NCBI RefSeq assembly: GCF_028069655.1
Contig: NZ_JAMCOS010000001.1
Span: forward strand, 216,001-280,000
From: Acidovorax sp. NCPPB 4044
GTDB taxonomy: Bacteria; Pseudomonadota; Gammaproteobacteria; Burkholderiales; Burkholderiaceae_C
Reading direction: 5' to 3'
DNA length: 64,000 nucleotides
Shown here: positions 10,052 through 19,164 of the stretch, in pieces
Layout of the letters: every line of letters begins with the position of its first letter
Position numbering within the stretch: position 1 is the stretch's first letter
Made by a program: the position numbers and the translations under genes
The notes under the pieces: generated by a model
What the model saw: only the letters and a program-made list of their open reading frames with translations
Databases searched by the model: none
What the model was told of the DNA's origin: nothing

Positions 10052-10109
10052 TGAAAAGCCCTCCATGCCGCCGATTCCATTGAATAGTTTGCTATTAAAA
10101 AAATAGCAA
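10052..10109 (-). repeat. Dispersed hairpin repeat, copy B (reverse orientation)
   Basis: Read on the minus strand: TTGCTAT, a seven-base loop, ATAGCAA (10109 to 10089), then the tail ACTATTCAATGGAATCGGCGGCATGG, then GGGCTTTTCATTCG. It matches copies A (5599-5660) and C (45641-45702). It sits between the opgH terminator and the helical-repeat gene. With copy A it brackets the 5661-9903 operon, both hairpins facing outward and both tails pointing inward. Confidence 0.8.
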
Positions 10110-10136
10110 TAAAAAAGCCGGCGCAGAGGCCGGCTT
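10110..10136 (-). terminator. Rho-independent terminator of opgH
   Basis: On the minus strand an eight-base GC-rich stem (AAGCCGGC/GCCGGCTT, loop CTCTGC) is followed directly by a run of six T. It lies about 40 bases past the opgH stop and is a textbook intrinsic terminator. It ends the leftward opgH transcript just before repeat copy B. Confidence 0.88.
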
Positions 10137-10174
10137 GAAGTGCGCACCGGAGTGCGCACGAGGGGGATGGGGCT

Positions 10175-12361
10175 TCAGGCCGCCTTGAGCAGCGGTGCGG
10201 GCTGGCGCTGGGGGCCGTTCTTGAGCTGCGTGGCATGCATCCAGGCGCGGCGCAGCACGGGCGGCGACCACGATTCCTCGGGGATCAGCAGGAAGCGCTG
10301 GGCGCGCAGCGTGCGGCCGATCGCGATCTGGCTCGACAGCACCACCAGCGGGATCGCCAGCACCAGGGGCAGGCCCACGGGCATCAGCCAGACCAGTGCG
10401 GTGGGGTCGATCAGCGCCACGCCCACGCCCAGCAGGGCGATCACGATGGTCATGGGCGCCAGCTGGCGCAGGGCGTCGGCCCAGGGCACGGCGTTGGCTT
10501 CGCGGGGGGGCGACTTCCAGTCCAGCTTCAGGCCGGTGAGCGCGATCAGCACGAACAGCGAGTGGCCGAGCATGCGGATGGGGGCTTGCAGGATCGCCAT
10601 GGCGCTTTCGAGCGCGGCGCTCTTGAGCAGGCTGGCGGTGCCGCCGTACTGCTTCTGCTCGCCCTTCATGAGGATCGCGGTCACGCCCAGAACGCGGGGC
10701 AGGAACAGCATGCACAGCGTCCAGGCCCACAGTGCCATCAGCTCGCTGGGCAGCACGTTCCAGTCGGCCACCAGGCGCGCGCCGGACAGCCACAGGGCCG
10801 TGCCGAAGGTGATGAAGGCCAGCCACAGCGGCGCCGACAGGTAGGCCATGGCGCCGGTCACGAACATCGCGCGGTGCACGGGGTGGATACCGGGCTCGGC
10901 CATCAGGCGGGCGTTCTGCAGGTTGCCCTGGCACCAGCGGCGGTCGCGCTGCAGCTCGGAGAGCAGGTCCGGCGGCTGTTGCTCGTAGCTGCCGACCAGG
11001 TCGGACACCAGCCACACGTGGTAGCCGGCACGGCGCATCAGCGCGGCTTCGACGAAGTCGTGGCTCATGATGCCGCCGCTCATGCCGCCCGTGCCCTGGA
11101 TGGGCGCCAGCGCGCAGTGCTCCATGAAGGGCGCCACGCGGATGATAGCGTTGTGGCCCCAGTAGTGGGACTCGCCCAGCTGCCAGAACTGCATGCCCAG
11201 CGTGAACAGCCGGCCCGTGACGCGCGAGGCGAATTGCTGGGCGCGTGCGTGCAGGGTGACGTGGCCGATGGCCTGCGTGGCGGTCTGGATGATGCCGGCG
11301 CGCGGATGGGCTTCCATCAGCTTGGCCATGGAGACGATGCAATCGCCGCTCATCACGCTGTCGGCGTCGAGCACCACCATGTATTTGTAGTCCTTGCCCC
11401 AGCGGCGGCAGAAGTCGGCCACGTTGCCGGCCTTGCGGTGCGAGCGGCGGGTGCGCAGGCGGTAGTAGACCTCGACCTGCGGCTGGTTGCCGTTGGCGGC
11501 CAGCGCATCGCGCAGCTCTTCCCAGGCGGCGCGCTCGGCGGCGGCGATCTCGGGGTCGTAGCTGTCGGAGAGCACGAACACGTCGAAGGTCTTCGCGTGG
11601 CCGGTGGCCGCCACCGATTCGCAGGTGGCGCGCAGGCCGGCGAACACCGTGGCCACATCCTCATTGCAGATGGGCATGATGATCGCGGTGCGCGCTTCGG
11701 GGCTCAGCACGTCGTTGCGCACGCTCTTGGCCGACAGCGCGTGGCGGTCGCCGCGCAGCATCACCCAGAAGCCCATCACGCCGGTCAGGAAACCGGTGAC
11801 CACCCAGGTGGAGAGCAGGGCGAAGAGGCCGAGCTGGCCGTATTCGAGCCAGGCGCTGTCGTAGTTGGGCTGCACGCCGGCGAACAGCGCGGTGGCCAGG
11901 GCACTGGTGGCCAGGGCCAGCAGCATGAAGATGTTGCGGCGCTGGCGCGCTGCGGGCTCCCAGGCTTCTTCCGGTGCGGCAGCGGCGGGGGCATCGGCCT
12001 TGCGGCCGTTCAGGCGCATCAGCACGGCCGTGCCGATGCCGTTCCAGAAGCCGCGCCACGGACGCGGCACCATCGAGCCACGGCGCACCGGCGGTGCCGT
12101 GAGCGAGTTGGGATGGCGTTCTTCGCGCAGCGTGCTGCGGGAAGAATCCACGGGGCGCGGGTAGCGGGCGCCACGGCGCGCCACCGAGGCGGGAGCGACG
12201 GTGCCCAGGGTGGTGCGAGGCACGGCTTCCGTTCGGGAGGTGTGTGATTCCATGGGTTTGCTCACTGAGGGGTGGGGTTCCAGGACAGGTGCGTAACCCT
12301 CTCGCGAATGCGCATCCGCCGGTGTCGGCGCAGCGCTGGAGGAAGGGTAGGCCTGTGGCAT
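10175..12361 (-). CDS. opgH: Glucan biosynthesis glucosyltransferase H (OpgH/MdoH)
   Basis: Inner-membrane glycosyltransferase that makes the beta-1,2-glucan backbone of osmoregulated periplasmic glucans from UDP-glucose. A basic, disordered N-terminus is followed by two membrane helices, then a cytoplasmic GT2 domain with IIMPICNEDV, VFVLSDSYDP, the acidic motif VVLDADSVMSGD, SHDFVEAALMRRAGY and the processive motif RDRRWCQGN, then about six more helices. It reads very close to E. coli OpgH in the core. opgG, its usual partner, is not beside it. The long frame gives 728 residues from ATG 12361. If the -24/-12 promoter at 12373-12388 is real, transcription starts near 12362, and the inner ATG at 12253 (692 residues) becomes the better start. 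Confidence 0.93.
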   Translation of the reverse strand: MPQAYPSSSAAPTPADAHSREGYAPVLEPHPSVSKPMESHTSRTEAVPRTTLGTVAPASVARRGARYPRPVDSSRSTLREERHPNSLTAPPVRRGSMVPRPWRGFWNGIGTAVLMRLNGRKADAPAAAAPEEAWEPAARQRRNIFMLLALATSALATALFAGVQPNYDSAWLEYGQLGLFALLSTWVVTGFLTGVMGFWVMLRGDRHALSAKSVRNDVLSPEARTAIIMPICNEDVATVFAGLRATCESVAATGHAKTFDVFVLSDSYDPEIAAAERAAWEELRDALAANGNQPQVEVYYRLRTRRSHRKAGNVADFCRRWGKDYKYMVVLDADSVMSGDCIVSMAKLMEAHPRAGIIQTATQAIGHVTLHARAQQFASRVTGRLFTLGMQFWQLGESHYWGHNAIIRVAPFMEHCALAPIQGTGGMSGGIMSHDFVEAALMRRAGYHVWLVSDLVGSYEQQPPDLLSELQRDRRWCQGNLQNARLMAEPGIHPVHRAMFVTGAMAYLSAPLWLAFITFGTALWLSGARLVADWNVLPSELMALWAWTLCMLFLPRVLGVTAILMKGEQKQYGGTASLLKSAALESAMAILQAPIRMLGHSLFVLIALTGLKLDWKSPPREANAVPWADALRQLAPMTIVIALLGVGVALIDPTALVWLMPVGLPLVLAIPLVVLSSQIAIGRTLRAQRFLLIPEESWSPPVLRRAWMHATQLKNGPQRQPAPLLKAA

Positions 12362-12372
12362 GGCATCAATAG

Positions 12373-12388
12373 GGCAAACCCTGTGCCA
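12373..12388 (-). promoter_or_regulatory. Candidate sigma-54 (-24/-12) promoter of opgH
   Basis: Minus-strand TGGCACA-GGGT-TTGCC matches the consensus TGGCACG-N4-TTGCW at nearly every conserved base, with exact GG/GC spacing. The predicted start is near 12362. It stands between glrR, which encodes a sigma-54 activator, and opgH. An IHF consensus and a GlrR-like inverted site lie upstream at normal distances. Confidence 0.7.
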
Positions 12389-12407
12389 GCTTGAAAAAAT
12401 CCTTGTG

Positions 12408-12420
12408 AATCAAGGACTTG
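12408..12420. promoter_or_regulatory. IHF-binding site consensus upstream of opgH
   Basis: AATCAAGGACTTG is a full match to the IHF consensus WATCAANNNNTTR. Its centre is about 52 bases upstream of the start predicted from the -24/-12 element, between that promoter and the candidate activator site at 12483-12513. IHF bending at such a place is usual for enhancer-dependent promoters, including the GlrR-controlled glmY promoter of enterics. Confidence 0.6.
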
Positions 12421-12482
12421 GAAGCACGACTGCGTGTAAGTAGTTGTGCGGAGGGCCTGGAGGGGCCCAAAAACCCGGTTTT

Positions 12483-12513
12483 TGTCGCAATCTGGCGACC
12501 CCACCCGGTCGCC
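12483..12513. promoter_or_regulatory. Candidate GlrR upstream activating site (inverted repeats)
   Basis: TGTC-N10-GACC (12483-12500) differs by one base from TGTC-N10-GACA, the site described for enterobacterial GlrR. It overlaps a perfect seven-base inverted repeat GGCGACC (12494-12500) / GGTCGCC (12507-12513). The block lies 120-150 bases upstream of the predicted opgH start. The hairpin lacks a T run on either side, so a terminator role looks unlikely. Confidence 0.45.
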
Positions 12514-12542
12514 AAAAAAGAAAAGCTTTTTAAATCAACGAC

Positions 12543-13964
<1,422 letters not shown>

Positions 13965-13974
13965 GCGGCGGGTG

Positions 13975-14712
13975 TCAGCGGGGGCTGTCGGTGGGGACGG
14001 GGGGCGGGGCGGTCTTGCCGTTGCCGGGCGCACCCGGCCGCGCGTTCAGGCTGCGTTCGATGGCACGCATCGCTTCCAGGCGTTCGTTCAGCTGGTCGAT
14101 GCGGCGCTGGCCGTCCTTCAACTGCTGGCCCTGGCGGTCGAGCTGGTCTTCGAGGCGGCGCTGCTGCAGCAGGCGGTTCTCCAGCAGGCGTGAGAGCGGG
14201 TGCAGCGCGGCTGCGGCCGGCCGCGCATCGCCCAGCACCTTCTGCACGAGGCCCAGCGAGCGCGCCGTATCGGCAGGCTGGCGGGTCTGCAGCAGCGCGA
14301 GCGCGAGCTGCAGGGTCTTCTCGGGCGAGCCGTTCGCCGACTGCGCGTCGGAGAGTTGCGCGATCTCGGCCGTGATCTCGGGCGGCGACAGCGTGCGCAC
14401 GCGGTCCGCGTACTGCAGCATCTGCCGTGGCACGGACACCGCCGGGCGGGCGGGCGAGGGCCCCGGTTCGGGCTCCGAACTGCCCGTGGCCGGAGCCGAA
14501 GCGGCATCCGCGTCGGATTTGTCGGTGTCCGGCATCGGCGGCGGGACCGGGGCCGGGAGCACCGCGGGCGGCGGCTCCGCGGGCGGGGGAGGCGTGGTGC
14601 AGCCGCCGAGCGCCAGGCTTGCCCACAGCGCGAGGCACGCCACCGGCCAGGCACGCATGCGTTCGGGCAAGGCGCGGGAAACGGTGCGCGGCATCGAGGG
14701 GTCAGGAAGCAT
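13975..14712 (-). CDS. QseG-like lipoprotein
   Basis: Predicted lipoprotein with the lipobox LALGGC after a hydrophobic signal. A long Pro/Ala/Asp/Glu-rich spacer follows, then an Ala/Leu/Gln-rich C-terminal half that should form a coiled coil (LLENRLLQQRRLEDQLDRQG and following). Placed between the kinase glrK and regulator glrR, exactly where QseG lies in enterics, it is probably the outer-membrane lipoprotein that modulates the kinase. The ATG at 14712 overlaps the kinase stop by 11 bases; ATG at 14694 or 14658 would also leave a good signal peptide. Sequence conservation with enteric QseG is weak, so the assignment is mainly positional. Confidence 0.65.
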   Translation of the reverse strand: MLPDPSMPRTVSRALPERMRAWPVACLALWASLALGGCTTPPPPAEPPPAVLPAPVPPPMPDTDKSDADAASAPATGSSEPEPGPSPARPAVSVPRQMLQYADRVRTLSPPEITAEIAQLSDAQSANGSPEKTLQLALALLQTRQPADTARSLGLVQKVLGDARPAAAALHPLSRLLENRLLQQRRLEDQLDRQGQQLKDGQRRIDQLNERLEAMRAIERSLNARPGAPGNGKTAPPPVPTDSPR

Positions 14713-16162
14713 GGGGCAGTTCGATTCGGAAGGGTGTGCGTTCGCCGGACTCGACCAGGCTCACCCGCCCACCGTGGGCGGCAACGTACTCCTGGACGAT
14801 GGACAGGCCGATGCCGGTGCCGCGCGCGGCGTCTTCCGGCTGCCGCACGCCCCGGTAGAAAGGCTCGAAGATGCGGCTGCGGTCATTTTCATGCACACCG
14901 GGGCCTTCATCGGCCACATCGACGCGGATTCGATCCTCGAAACGTGTGAGTTGAATCAAGATCTTGCTGCCGCGCGGCGAAAAGCGGATGGCATTGGAGA
15001 GCAGATTGCCCACGGCCGAGGCGATCTTCTCGGCATCCAGCGGCAGCGTCACCGCCTTGCCCTCCAGCACCACGTCGAGCTTGCGGGCCTGCCACTGCAG
15101 GCGCTGCGCCTCGATCTGGGTCTCGATCAGGGCCAGCAGGTCGGTGGGCGTGCGGTGCAGCTGGCGCGCCTCGAACGCGGCGGCGTTGAAGCGCAGCAGC
15201 GCCTCGATCTCGCTCTGCAGCACGAGGGTGTTCTGGTGCAGGATATTCACCACCTCGCGCTGCCCGGGCATCAGTTCGCCGGTCACGCCGTCCTGCAGCA
15301 GCGCCACGCCTTCGCGCATCGATGCCAGCGGGGTCTTGAGCTCGTGGGAGATGTGCCGCAAAAAGCGCGCCTTGTCGGCATCCAGCTCCAGCAGGCGCAC
15401 GCGCAGCCATTCGAGCTGCTGGCCCACGCGGCGGATGTCCACCGGGCCGGGAATGTCCACCGGCTGCGCAAGTTCGTTCTCGCCCAGCAGGCGGATCGCG
15501 TTCTCCAGGCGCTTGAAGGGACGTGCGAGCCATATGCCCAGCGCGAGCGCGAGCGCGAGGGCCAGCACGATCACGCCCACCACCTGGTGCGTCACCTCGC
15601 GGCGGCTGGACTCGATCTTTTCCTGCAATTCGGTGCTGCGCCGCGTGTTGATGTCCTGCACCGACTGGGCGATGGCGCCGTTCACCCCGTCGAGCTCCAG
15701 GAACAGCGCCGCCACGGTGCGTTCGTTTTCCAGCGACAGGGCCGGCGGTCCGTCCAGCAGCGCCGTCACATCGGTCAGGTGGCCGCGCCAGTGCGCCCCC
15801 AGCTCCGGCGGCAGGCCGTTGTTTTCGAGCCGCTGGAGGATGTCGCGCGCCTCGCGGGAGATCTCGTCGAAGCGCCGGCGCAGCGACCGGTCGGTGAGCA
15901 CCAGCGACTGCCGGGCCGCGCGCTCCAGGGTCTGGCTGCGCGCGTTCAGGCTCTGGGCCGCGGCGTTGAGCTGGATGGCCTCGGCCGCGCCGTGGCGGCT
16001 CTGGCCCATGAGCTGCTCCAGCGTGAAGATCGCGCGCAGCGAACTCGCGCCCTGCAGTCCGGCGATGAGCAGGAAGGCCAGCAGCAGCATCTGCTGGAAC
16101 GACAGCCCCCCGAGGGCGGCGACGCCCTGCTGGCGGCGGAACAGGCGTGCGGCGAAACCCAA
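14702..16162 (-). CDS. glrK: GlrK/QseE-type sensor histidine kinase
   Basis: Membrane histidine kinase, 486 residues. TM1 (about residues 20-40) and TM2 (about 190-210, VVGVIVLALALALALGIWL) flank a helical periplasmic domain rich in Arg/Glu/Leu. A HAMP-like segment, the H-box HISHELKTPLASMREG, the N-box VGNLLSNAIRFSP and G-boxes DEGPGV and GTGIGLSIVQEYV follow. The order kinase-lipoprotein-regulator is that of enteric glrK-qseG-glrR (qseEGF), which senses envelope stress. The start lies 13 bases after the miaB stop, so read-through from miaB is likely. Confidence 0.85.
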   Translation of the reverse strand: MGFAARLFRRQQGVAALGGLSFQQMLLLAFLLIAGLQGASSLRAIFTLEQLMGQSRHGAAEAIQLNAAAQSLNARSQTLERAARQSLVLTDRSLRRRFDEISREARDILQRLENNGLPPELGAHWRGHLTDVTALLDGPPALSLENERTVAALFLELDGVNGAIAQSVQDINTRRSTELQEKIESSRREVTHQVVGVIVLALALALALGIWLARPFKRLENAIRLLGENELAQPVDIPGPVDIRRVGQQLEWLRVRLLELDADKARFLRHISHELKTPLASMREGVALLQDGVTGELMPGQREVVNILHQNTLVLQSEIEALLRFNAAAFEARQLHRTPTDLLALIETQIEAQRLQWQARKLDVVLEGKAVTLPLDAEKIASAVGNLLSNAIRFSPRGSKILIQLTRFEDRIRVDVADEGPGVHENDRSRIFEPFYRGVRQPEDAARGTGIGLSIVQEYVAAHGGRVSLVESGERTPFRIELPHAS

Positions 16163-16175
16163 ACCGGCCCCGCCT

Positions 16176-17525
16176 TCAGAGCGCCGCCACCGCGTCGTGG
16201 CCGGCCATGGCGACCTCGCCGCGCAGGGTGTAGGCCTTGGCCTCGGTGACCGTCACCTCCGCCATCTGGCCGATCAGCCGGGGGTGGCCGGCGAAGTTGA
16301 CCACGCGGTTGCATTCCGTGCGGCCCATCAGCTCGCTGCCGTCCCGCTTGGAGACGCCTTCCACGAGGATGCGCTGCACCGAGCCCACGCGGCTCTCGCT
16401 GATGGAGCGGATGTTGGCATTGATCACCGCCTGCAGCTCCTGCAGGCGGCGCAGCTTGACCTCGTGCGGGGTATCGTCGTGCAGGCCGGCGGCCGGCGTG
16501 CCGGGGCGGGGGCTGAAGATGAAACTGAAGCTGTTGTCGAAATGCACGTCGTCGATGAGCTTCATCATCTTGCGGAAGTCTTCCTCCGTCTCGCCGGGGA
16601 AGCCCACGATGAAGTCGCTGCTCATCGCGAGGTCGGGCCGGATCGCCCGCAGCTTGCGGACCGTGCTCTTGTATTCCATGGCCGTGTAGCCGCGCTTCAT
16701 GGCCATCAGGATGCGGTCGGAGCCATGCTGCACGGGCAGGTGCAGGTGGCTCACCAGCTTCGGGATGCGCGCATAGGCCTCGATGAGGCGCGGCGTGAAT
16801 TCGTTCGGGTGGCTCGTCGTGTAGCGGATGCGCTCGATGCCGGGGATGTCGGCCACGTATTCGAGCAGCAGGGCGAAGTCTGCGCGTTCGGCCGTGTCGC
16901 CCATGGCGCCGAGGTAGGCGTTCACGTTCTGCCCCAGCAGCGTGACTTCCTTCACACCCTGGTCGGCGAGGCCCGCCACTTCGACGAGCACGTCGTCGAA
17001 AGGCCGGCTCACCTCCTCGCCGCGCGTGTAGGGCACCACGCAGTAGCTGCAGTACTTGCTGCAGCCTTCCATGATGGAGACGAAGGCGCTCGCACCTTCC
17101 ACGCGGGCGGGCGGCAGGTGGTCGAATTTCTCGATCTCGGGAAAGCTGATGTCCACCTGCGGGCGCGCCAGTGCCTCGCGCTGCGCCAGCAGTTCGGGCA
17201 GGCGGTGCAACGTCTGCGGGCCGAACACCACGTCCACGTAGGGCGCGCGCTTGATGATCTCGTCGCCTTCCTGGCTCGCCACGCAGCCGCCGACGCCGAT
17301 CTTCACGCCCCGGGCCTTCAGGTGCTTGATGCGGCCCAGGTCGCTGAAGACCTTCTCCTGCGCCTTCTCGCGCACCGAGCAGGTATTGAAGAGGATCAGG
17401 TCGGCCTCTTCCACATCCTGCGTGGGCTCGTAGCCCTGCGCGGCGTTCAGCACGTCCACCATCTTGTCCGAGTCGTACTCGTTCATCTGGCAGCCGAAGG
17501 TTTTGACGAAGACTTTTTTGGCCAT
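16176..17525 (-). CDS. miaB: tRNA methylthiotransferase MiaB
   Basis: Radical-SAM enzyme that adds the 2-methylthio group to N6-isopentenyladenosine at tRNA position 37. The 449-residue length is normal. The N-terminal UPF0004 domain carries Cys in [19 protein letters not shown] and GGCVASQEG for the auxiliary Fe-S cluster. The radical-SAM motif [15 protein letters not shown] follows, then ITSHPNE-like TTSHPNEF, and a C-terminal TRAM domain. The family start [19 protein letters not shown] fits ATG 17525. It is first gene of the leftward miaB-glrK-qseG-glrR run. Confidence 0.97.
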   Translation of the reverse strand: MAKKVFVKTFGCQMNEYDSDKMVDVLNAAQGYEPTQDVEEADLILFNTCSVREKAQEKVFSDLGRIKHLKARGVKIGVGGCVASQEGDEIIKRAPYVDVVFGPQTLHRLPELLAQREALARPQVDISFPEIEKFDHLPPARVEGASAFVSIMEGCSKYCSYCVVPYTRGEEVSRPFDDVLVEVAGLADQGVKEVTLLGQNVNAYLGAMGDTAERADFALLLEYVADIPGIERIRYTTSHPNEFTPRLIEAYARIPKLVSHLHLPVQHGSDRILMAMKRGYTAMEYKSTVRKLRAIRPDLAMSSDFIVGFPGETEEDFRKMMKLIDDVHFDNSFSFIFSPRPGTPAAGLHDDTPHEVKLRRLQELQAVINANIRSISESRVGSVQRILVEGVSKRDGSELMGRTECNRVVNFAGHPRLIGQMAEVTVTEAKAYTLRGEVAMAGHDAVAAL

Positions 17526-17659
17526 GGCAGGAAATCCGGAAGAAGGCAGAAAGAGAAAGGCAGCCGCCCGCGGGCGAGGGCGCAGTCCCTGCCGCGGCGG
17601 GGACGTTGTGCAAGAGCGGCCTGGGTTGCGGGGAGCGTGCGGGGCCGGGCCCCGGTGGC

Positions 17660-18106
17660 TCAGCTCCCCGAGCCGAACAAGGTGTCGAACAGCGAAGAGC
17701 CGCCGCTGCCCTTGCGGGGCTGGGCGGCCTCGGCCTTGCTGAGGATCCAGGCCGCGTGCAGCATGCCCGTGGAAGGCTCGATCACGTAGTTGACCGTGAA
17801 CGACTGCCCGATCACCGTGTGGGCCATCACCAGCGAGTTCTGCGGACTGAAGATGCGCATGCCGGGGGCCATGCGCACCGTGTTGCCGTTGATCTGGGCT
17901 TCCGCCGTGCTCAAGACCACCAGGGTGCCGCGCAGTGCGGCATCGGGGAAGTTGCGGACGCCGCCCAGCGAGGGCTGTACCTGCTGCGCTGCAGCGGGCA
18001 CGGAGGCCGCCGCCGCGCCGAGCGCCAGCAGCAGCGCAGCCGCGCTGCGCAGCCGGCGGGAACGGAAAAGGTGTGTGTGGGGCTGGCAGCGGTTCATGGT
18101 GTTCAT
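17660..18106 (-). CDS. Small exported protein of unknown function
   Basis: A 148-residue protein with a clear Sec signal peptide: a basic start, a hydrophobic Ala/Leu core about residues 20-38, and a likely cut after AAAQ. The mature part is small and mostly beta-type: [49 protein letters not shown], ending [14 protein letters not shown] and a Gly/Ser tail. It looks like a conserved periplasmic protein of Burkholderiales with no known function. A second ATG three codons in (18097) is an equal start. It stands alone between miaB and the tRNA. Confidence 0.75.
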   Translation of the reverse strand: MNTMNRCQPHTHLFRSRRLRSAAALLLALGAAAASVPAAAQQVQPSLGGVRNFPDAALRGTLVVLSTAEAQINGNTVRMAPGMRIFSPQNSLVMAHTVIGQSFTVNYVIEPSTGMLHAAWILSKAEAAQPRKGSGGSSLFDTLFGSGS

Positions 18107-18183
18107 CCAGGGGCTGAGGCCCGGATTCTACGGGCCACCCGCCGGAATGCCGTGCGCGGGGCGCCGCCAGGGTGCGCCAAGTG

Positions 18184-18211
18184 TTGTGCCCGCAGAAAAA
18201 AGCGATATACT
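18184..18211 (+). promoter_or_regulatory. Sigma-70 promoter of the tRNA gene
   Basis: A -10 box TATACT (18206-18211) has a TTGTGC -35-like box (18184-18189) 16 bases upstream. The predicted start falls a few bases before the tRNA at 18222. A GC-rich stretch (TTGCGGGCTTC) follows the -10 box, as is usual for stable RNA promoters. Confidence 0.55.
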
Positions 18212-18221
18212 TGCGGGCTTC

Positions 18222-18298
18222 GGCGCTTTAGCTCAGTCGGTTAGAGCGATGGAATCATAATCCACAGGTCCGCGGTTCGAATCCGTGAAGCGCCACCA
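18222..18298 (+). tRNA. tRNA with CAT anticodon (probably elongator tRNA-Met)
   Basis: A 77-base cloverleaf with encoded CCA. The acceptor GGCGCTT pairs fully with AAGCGCC, the D arm is GCTC/GAGC, the anticodon loop ATCATAA carries CAT, and the T arm CGCGG/CCGTG encloses TTCGAAT. The outer anticodon-stem pair (A-C) is mismatched. A CAT anticodon can belong to elongator Met or to the lysidine-modified Ile2 tRNA. The overall sequence looks like the betaproteobacterial tRNA-Met, and it is not an initiator because the first acceptor pair G-C is matched. Confidence 0.93.
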
Positions 18299-18308
18299 GA
18301 TTGAAACA

Positions 18309-18337
18309 CCACAGAACGCAAGTCCTGTGGGGTTTTT
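18309..18337 (+). terminator. Terminator of the tRNA gene
   Basis: Stem CCACAG (18309-18314) / CTGTGG (18325-18330) is followed by GG and five T (18333-18337), ten bases past the tRNA CCA end. The reverse side is less T-rich but may help end the leftward livF transcript. Confidence 0.8.
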
Positions 18338-18364
18338 GCTTTGCACCGTGGTTGGCGCAGTGCG

Positions 18365-19159
18365 TCAAGCTTGCGCGGCCAGCAAGGGCTCCGGAGGGGC
18401 AATGCCCTGGCCGAAGTACAGCGCCCGGATGTCCGTCCGGGCCCGCAGCTCGCGCGCCTCACCCCCCAGGGCGCTGCGCCCCGTGTCCAGGACCGTGGCG
18501 CGGTGGGCATGGCGCAGGGCCACGGTGGAGTTCTGCTCGGCGATCAGCACCGTCAGGCCCTCTTCGCGGTTGAGCCGCGCGAGTTCGCGGAAGATGTCCT
18601 CCACCGTGCGGGGCGCGAGCCCCATGCTGGGCTCGTCCAGCACGAGCAGCCGGGGCCGCGCCATGAGCGCACGGCCGATCGCGGCCATCTGCTGCTCCCC
18701 ACCCGAAGTGAGCCCTGCAGGCGTATGGCGCTTGGCCTGGAGGCGCGGGAACGCGGTATAGACCCGCTCGAGATCCCGTGCCAGCCGCGCCCGCGATGCG
18801 CCGCCACCGATGCCGCCGGTGACGAGGTTCTCTTCGATCGTGAGCGAGGGAAAGCAGTGGCGTCCCTCCAGCACGGGAACCAGGCCGCGCCGCACCAGCG
18901 CATCGGGCGAGGCGCGCAGCACGTCCTGTCCGTCGAAGGCGATGCGGCCCTGCGTGACCTGCCCCCGCAGAGCCGCAAGCAGATGCGACACCGCGCGCAG
19001 TGCCGTGGACTTGCCGGCCCCGTTGGCGCCGAGCAGCGCATGGATCTCGCCGGCCCGCACGTCCAGCGTCACACCCTGGAGCGCGGCGATGGCGCCCAGG
19101 TAATGCACGTGCACGTCCTCCAGGCGCAGCAGCGGGGTGCCGGTGTCCTGTGCGGTCAT
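18365..19159 (-). CDS. livF: Branched-chain-type ABC transporter ATP-binding protein (LivF-like)
   Basis: Second ATPase of a high-affinity LIV-type importer, 264 residues. Walker A GANGAGKST, Q-loop region, signature SGGEQQMAAIGRAL (LSGGQ variant TSGGE), Walker B RLLVLDEPSMGLAP and the switch His in TVLIAEQNSTVALRHAHR are visible. LivF-type length and the phrase VPVLEGRHCFPSLTIEENL fit the family. The gene is the last of a long leftward operon that starts at msuE, five bases after sfnB, so the cargo is more likely an organosulfur compound than an amino acid. That substrate call is inference from context. Confidence 0.88.
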   Translation of the reverse strand: MTAQDTGTPLLRLEDVHVHYLGAIAALQGVTLDVRAGEIHALLGANGAGKSTALRAVSHLLAALRGQVTQGRIAFDGQDVLRASPDALVRRGLVPVLEGRHCFPSLTIEENLVTGGIGGGASRARLARDLERVYTAFPRLQAKRHTPAGLTSGGEQQMAAIGRALMARPRLLVLDEPSMGLAPRTVEDIFRELARLNREEGLTVLIAEQNSTVALRHAHRATVLDTGRSALGGEARELRARTDIRALYFGQGIAPPEPLLAAQA

Positions 19160-19164
19160 GCTTT

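Noticed and set aside
12494..12513. Inverted repeat GGCGACC/GGTCGCC as a terminator of glrR
   Set aside because: No T run follows on the minus strand; position and sequence fit an activator site upstream of the opgH promoter better.
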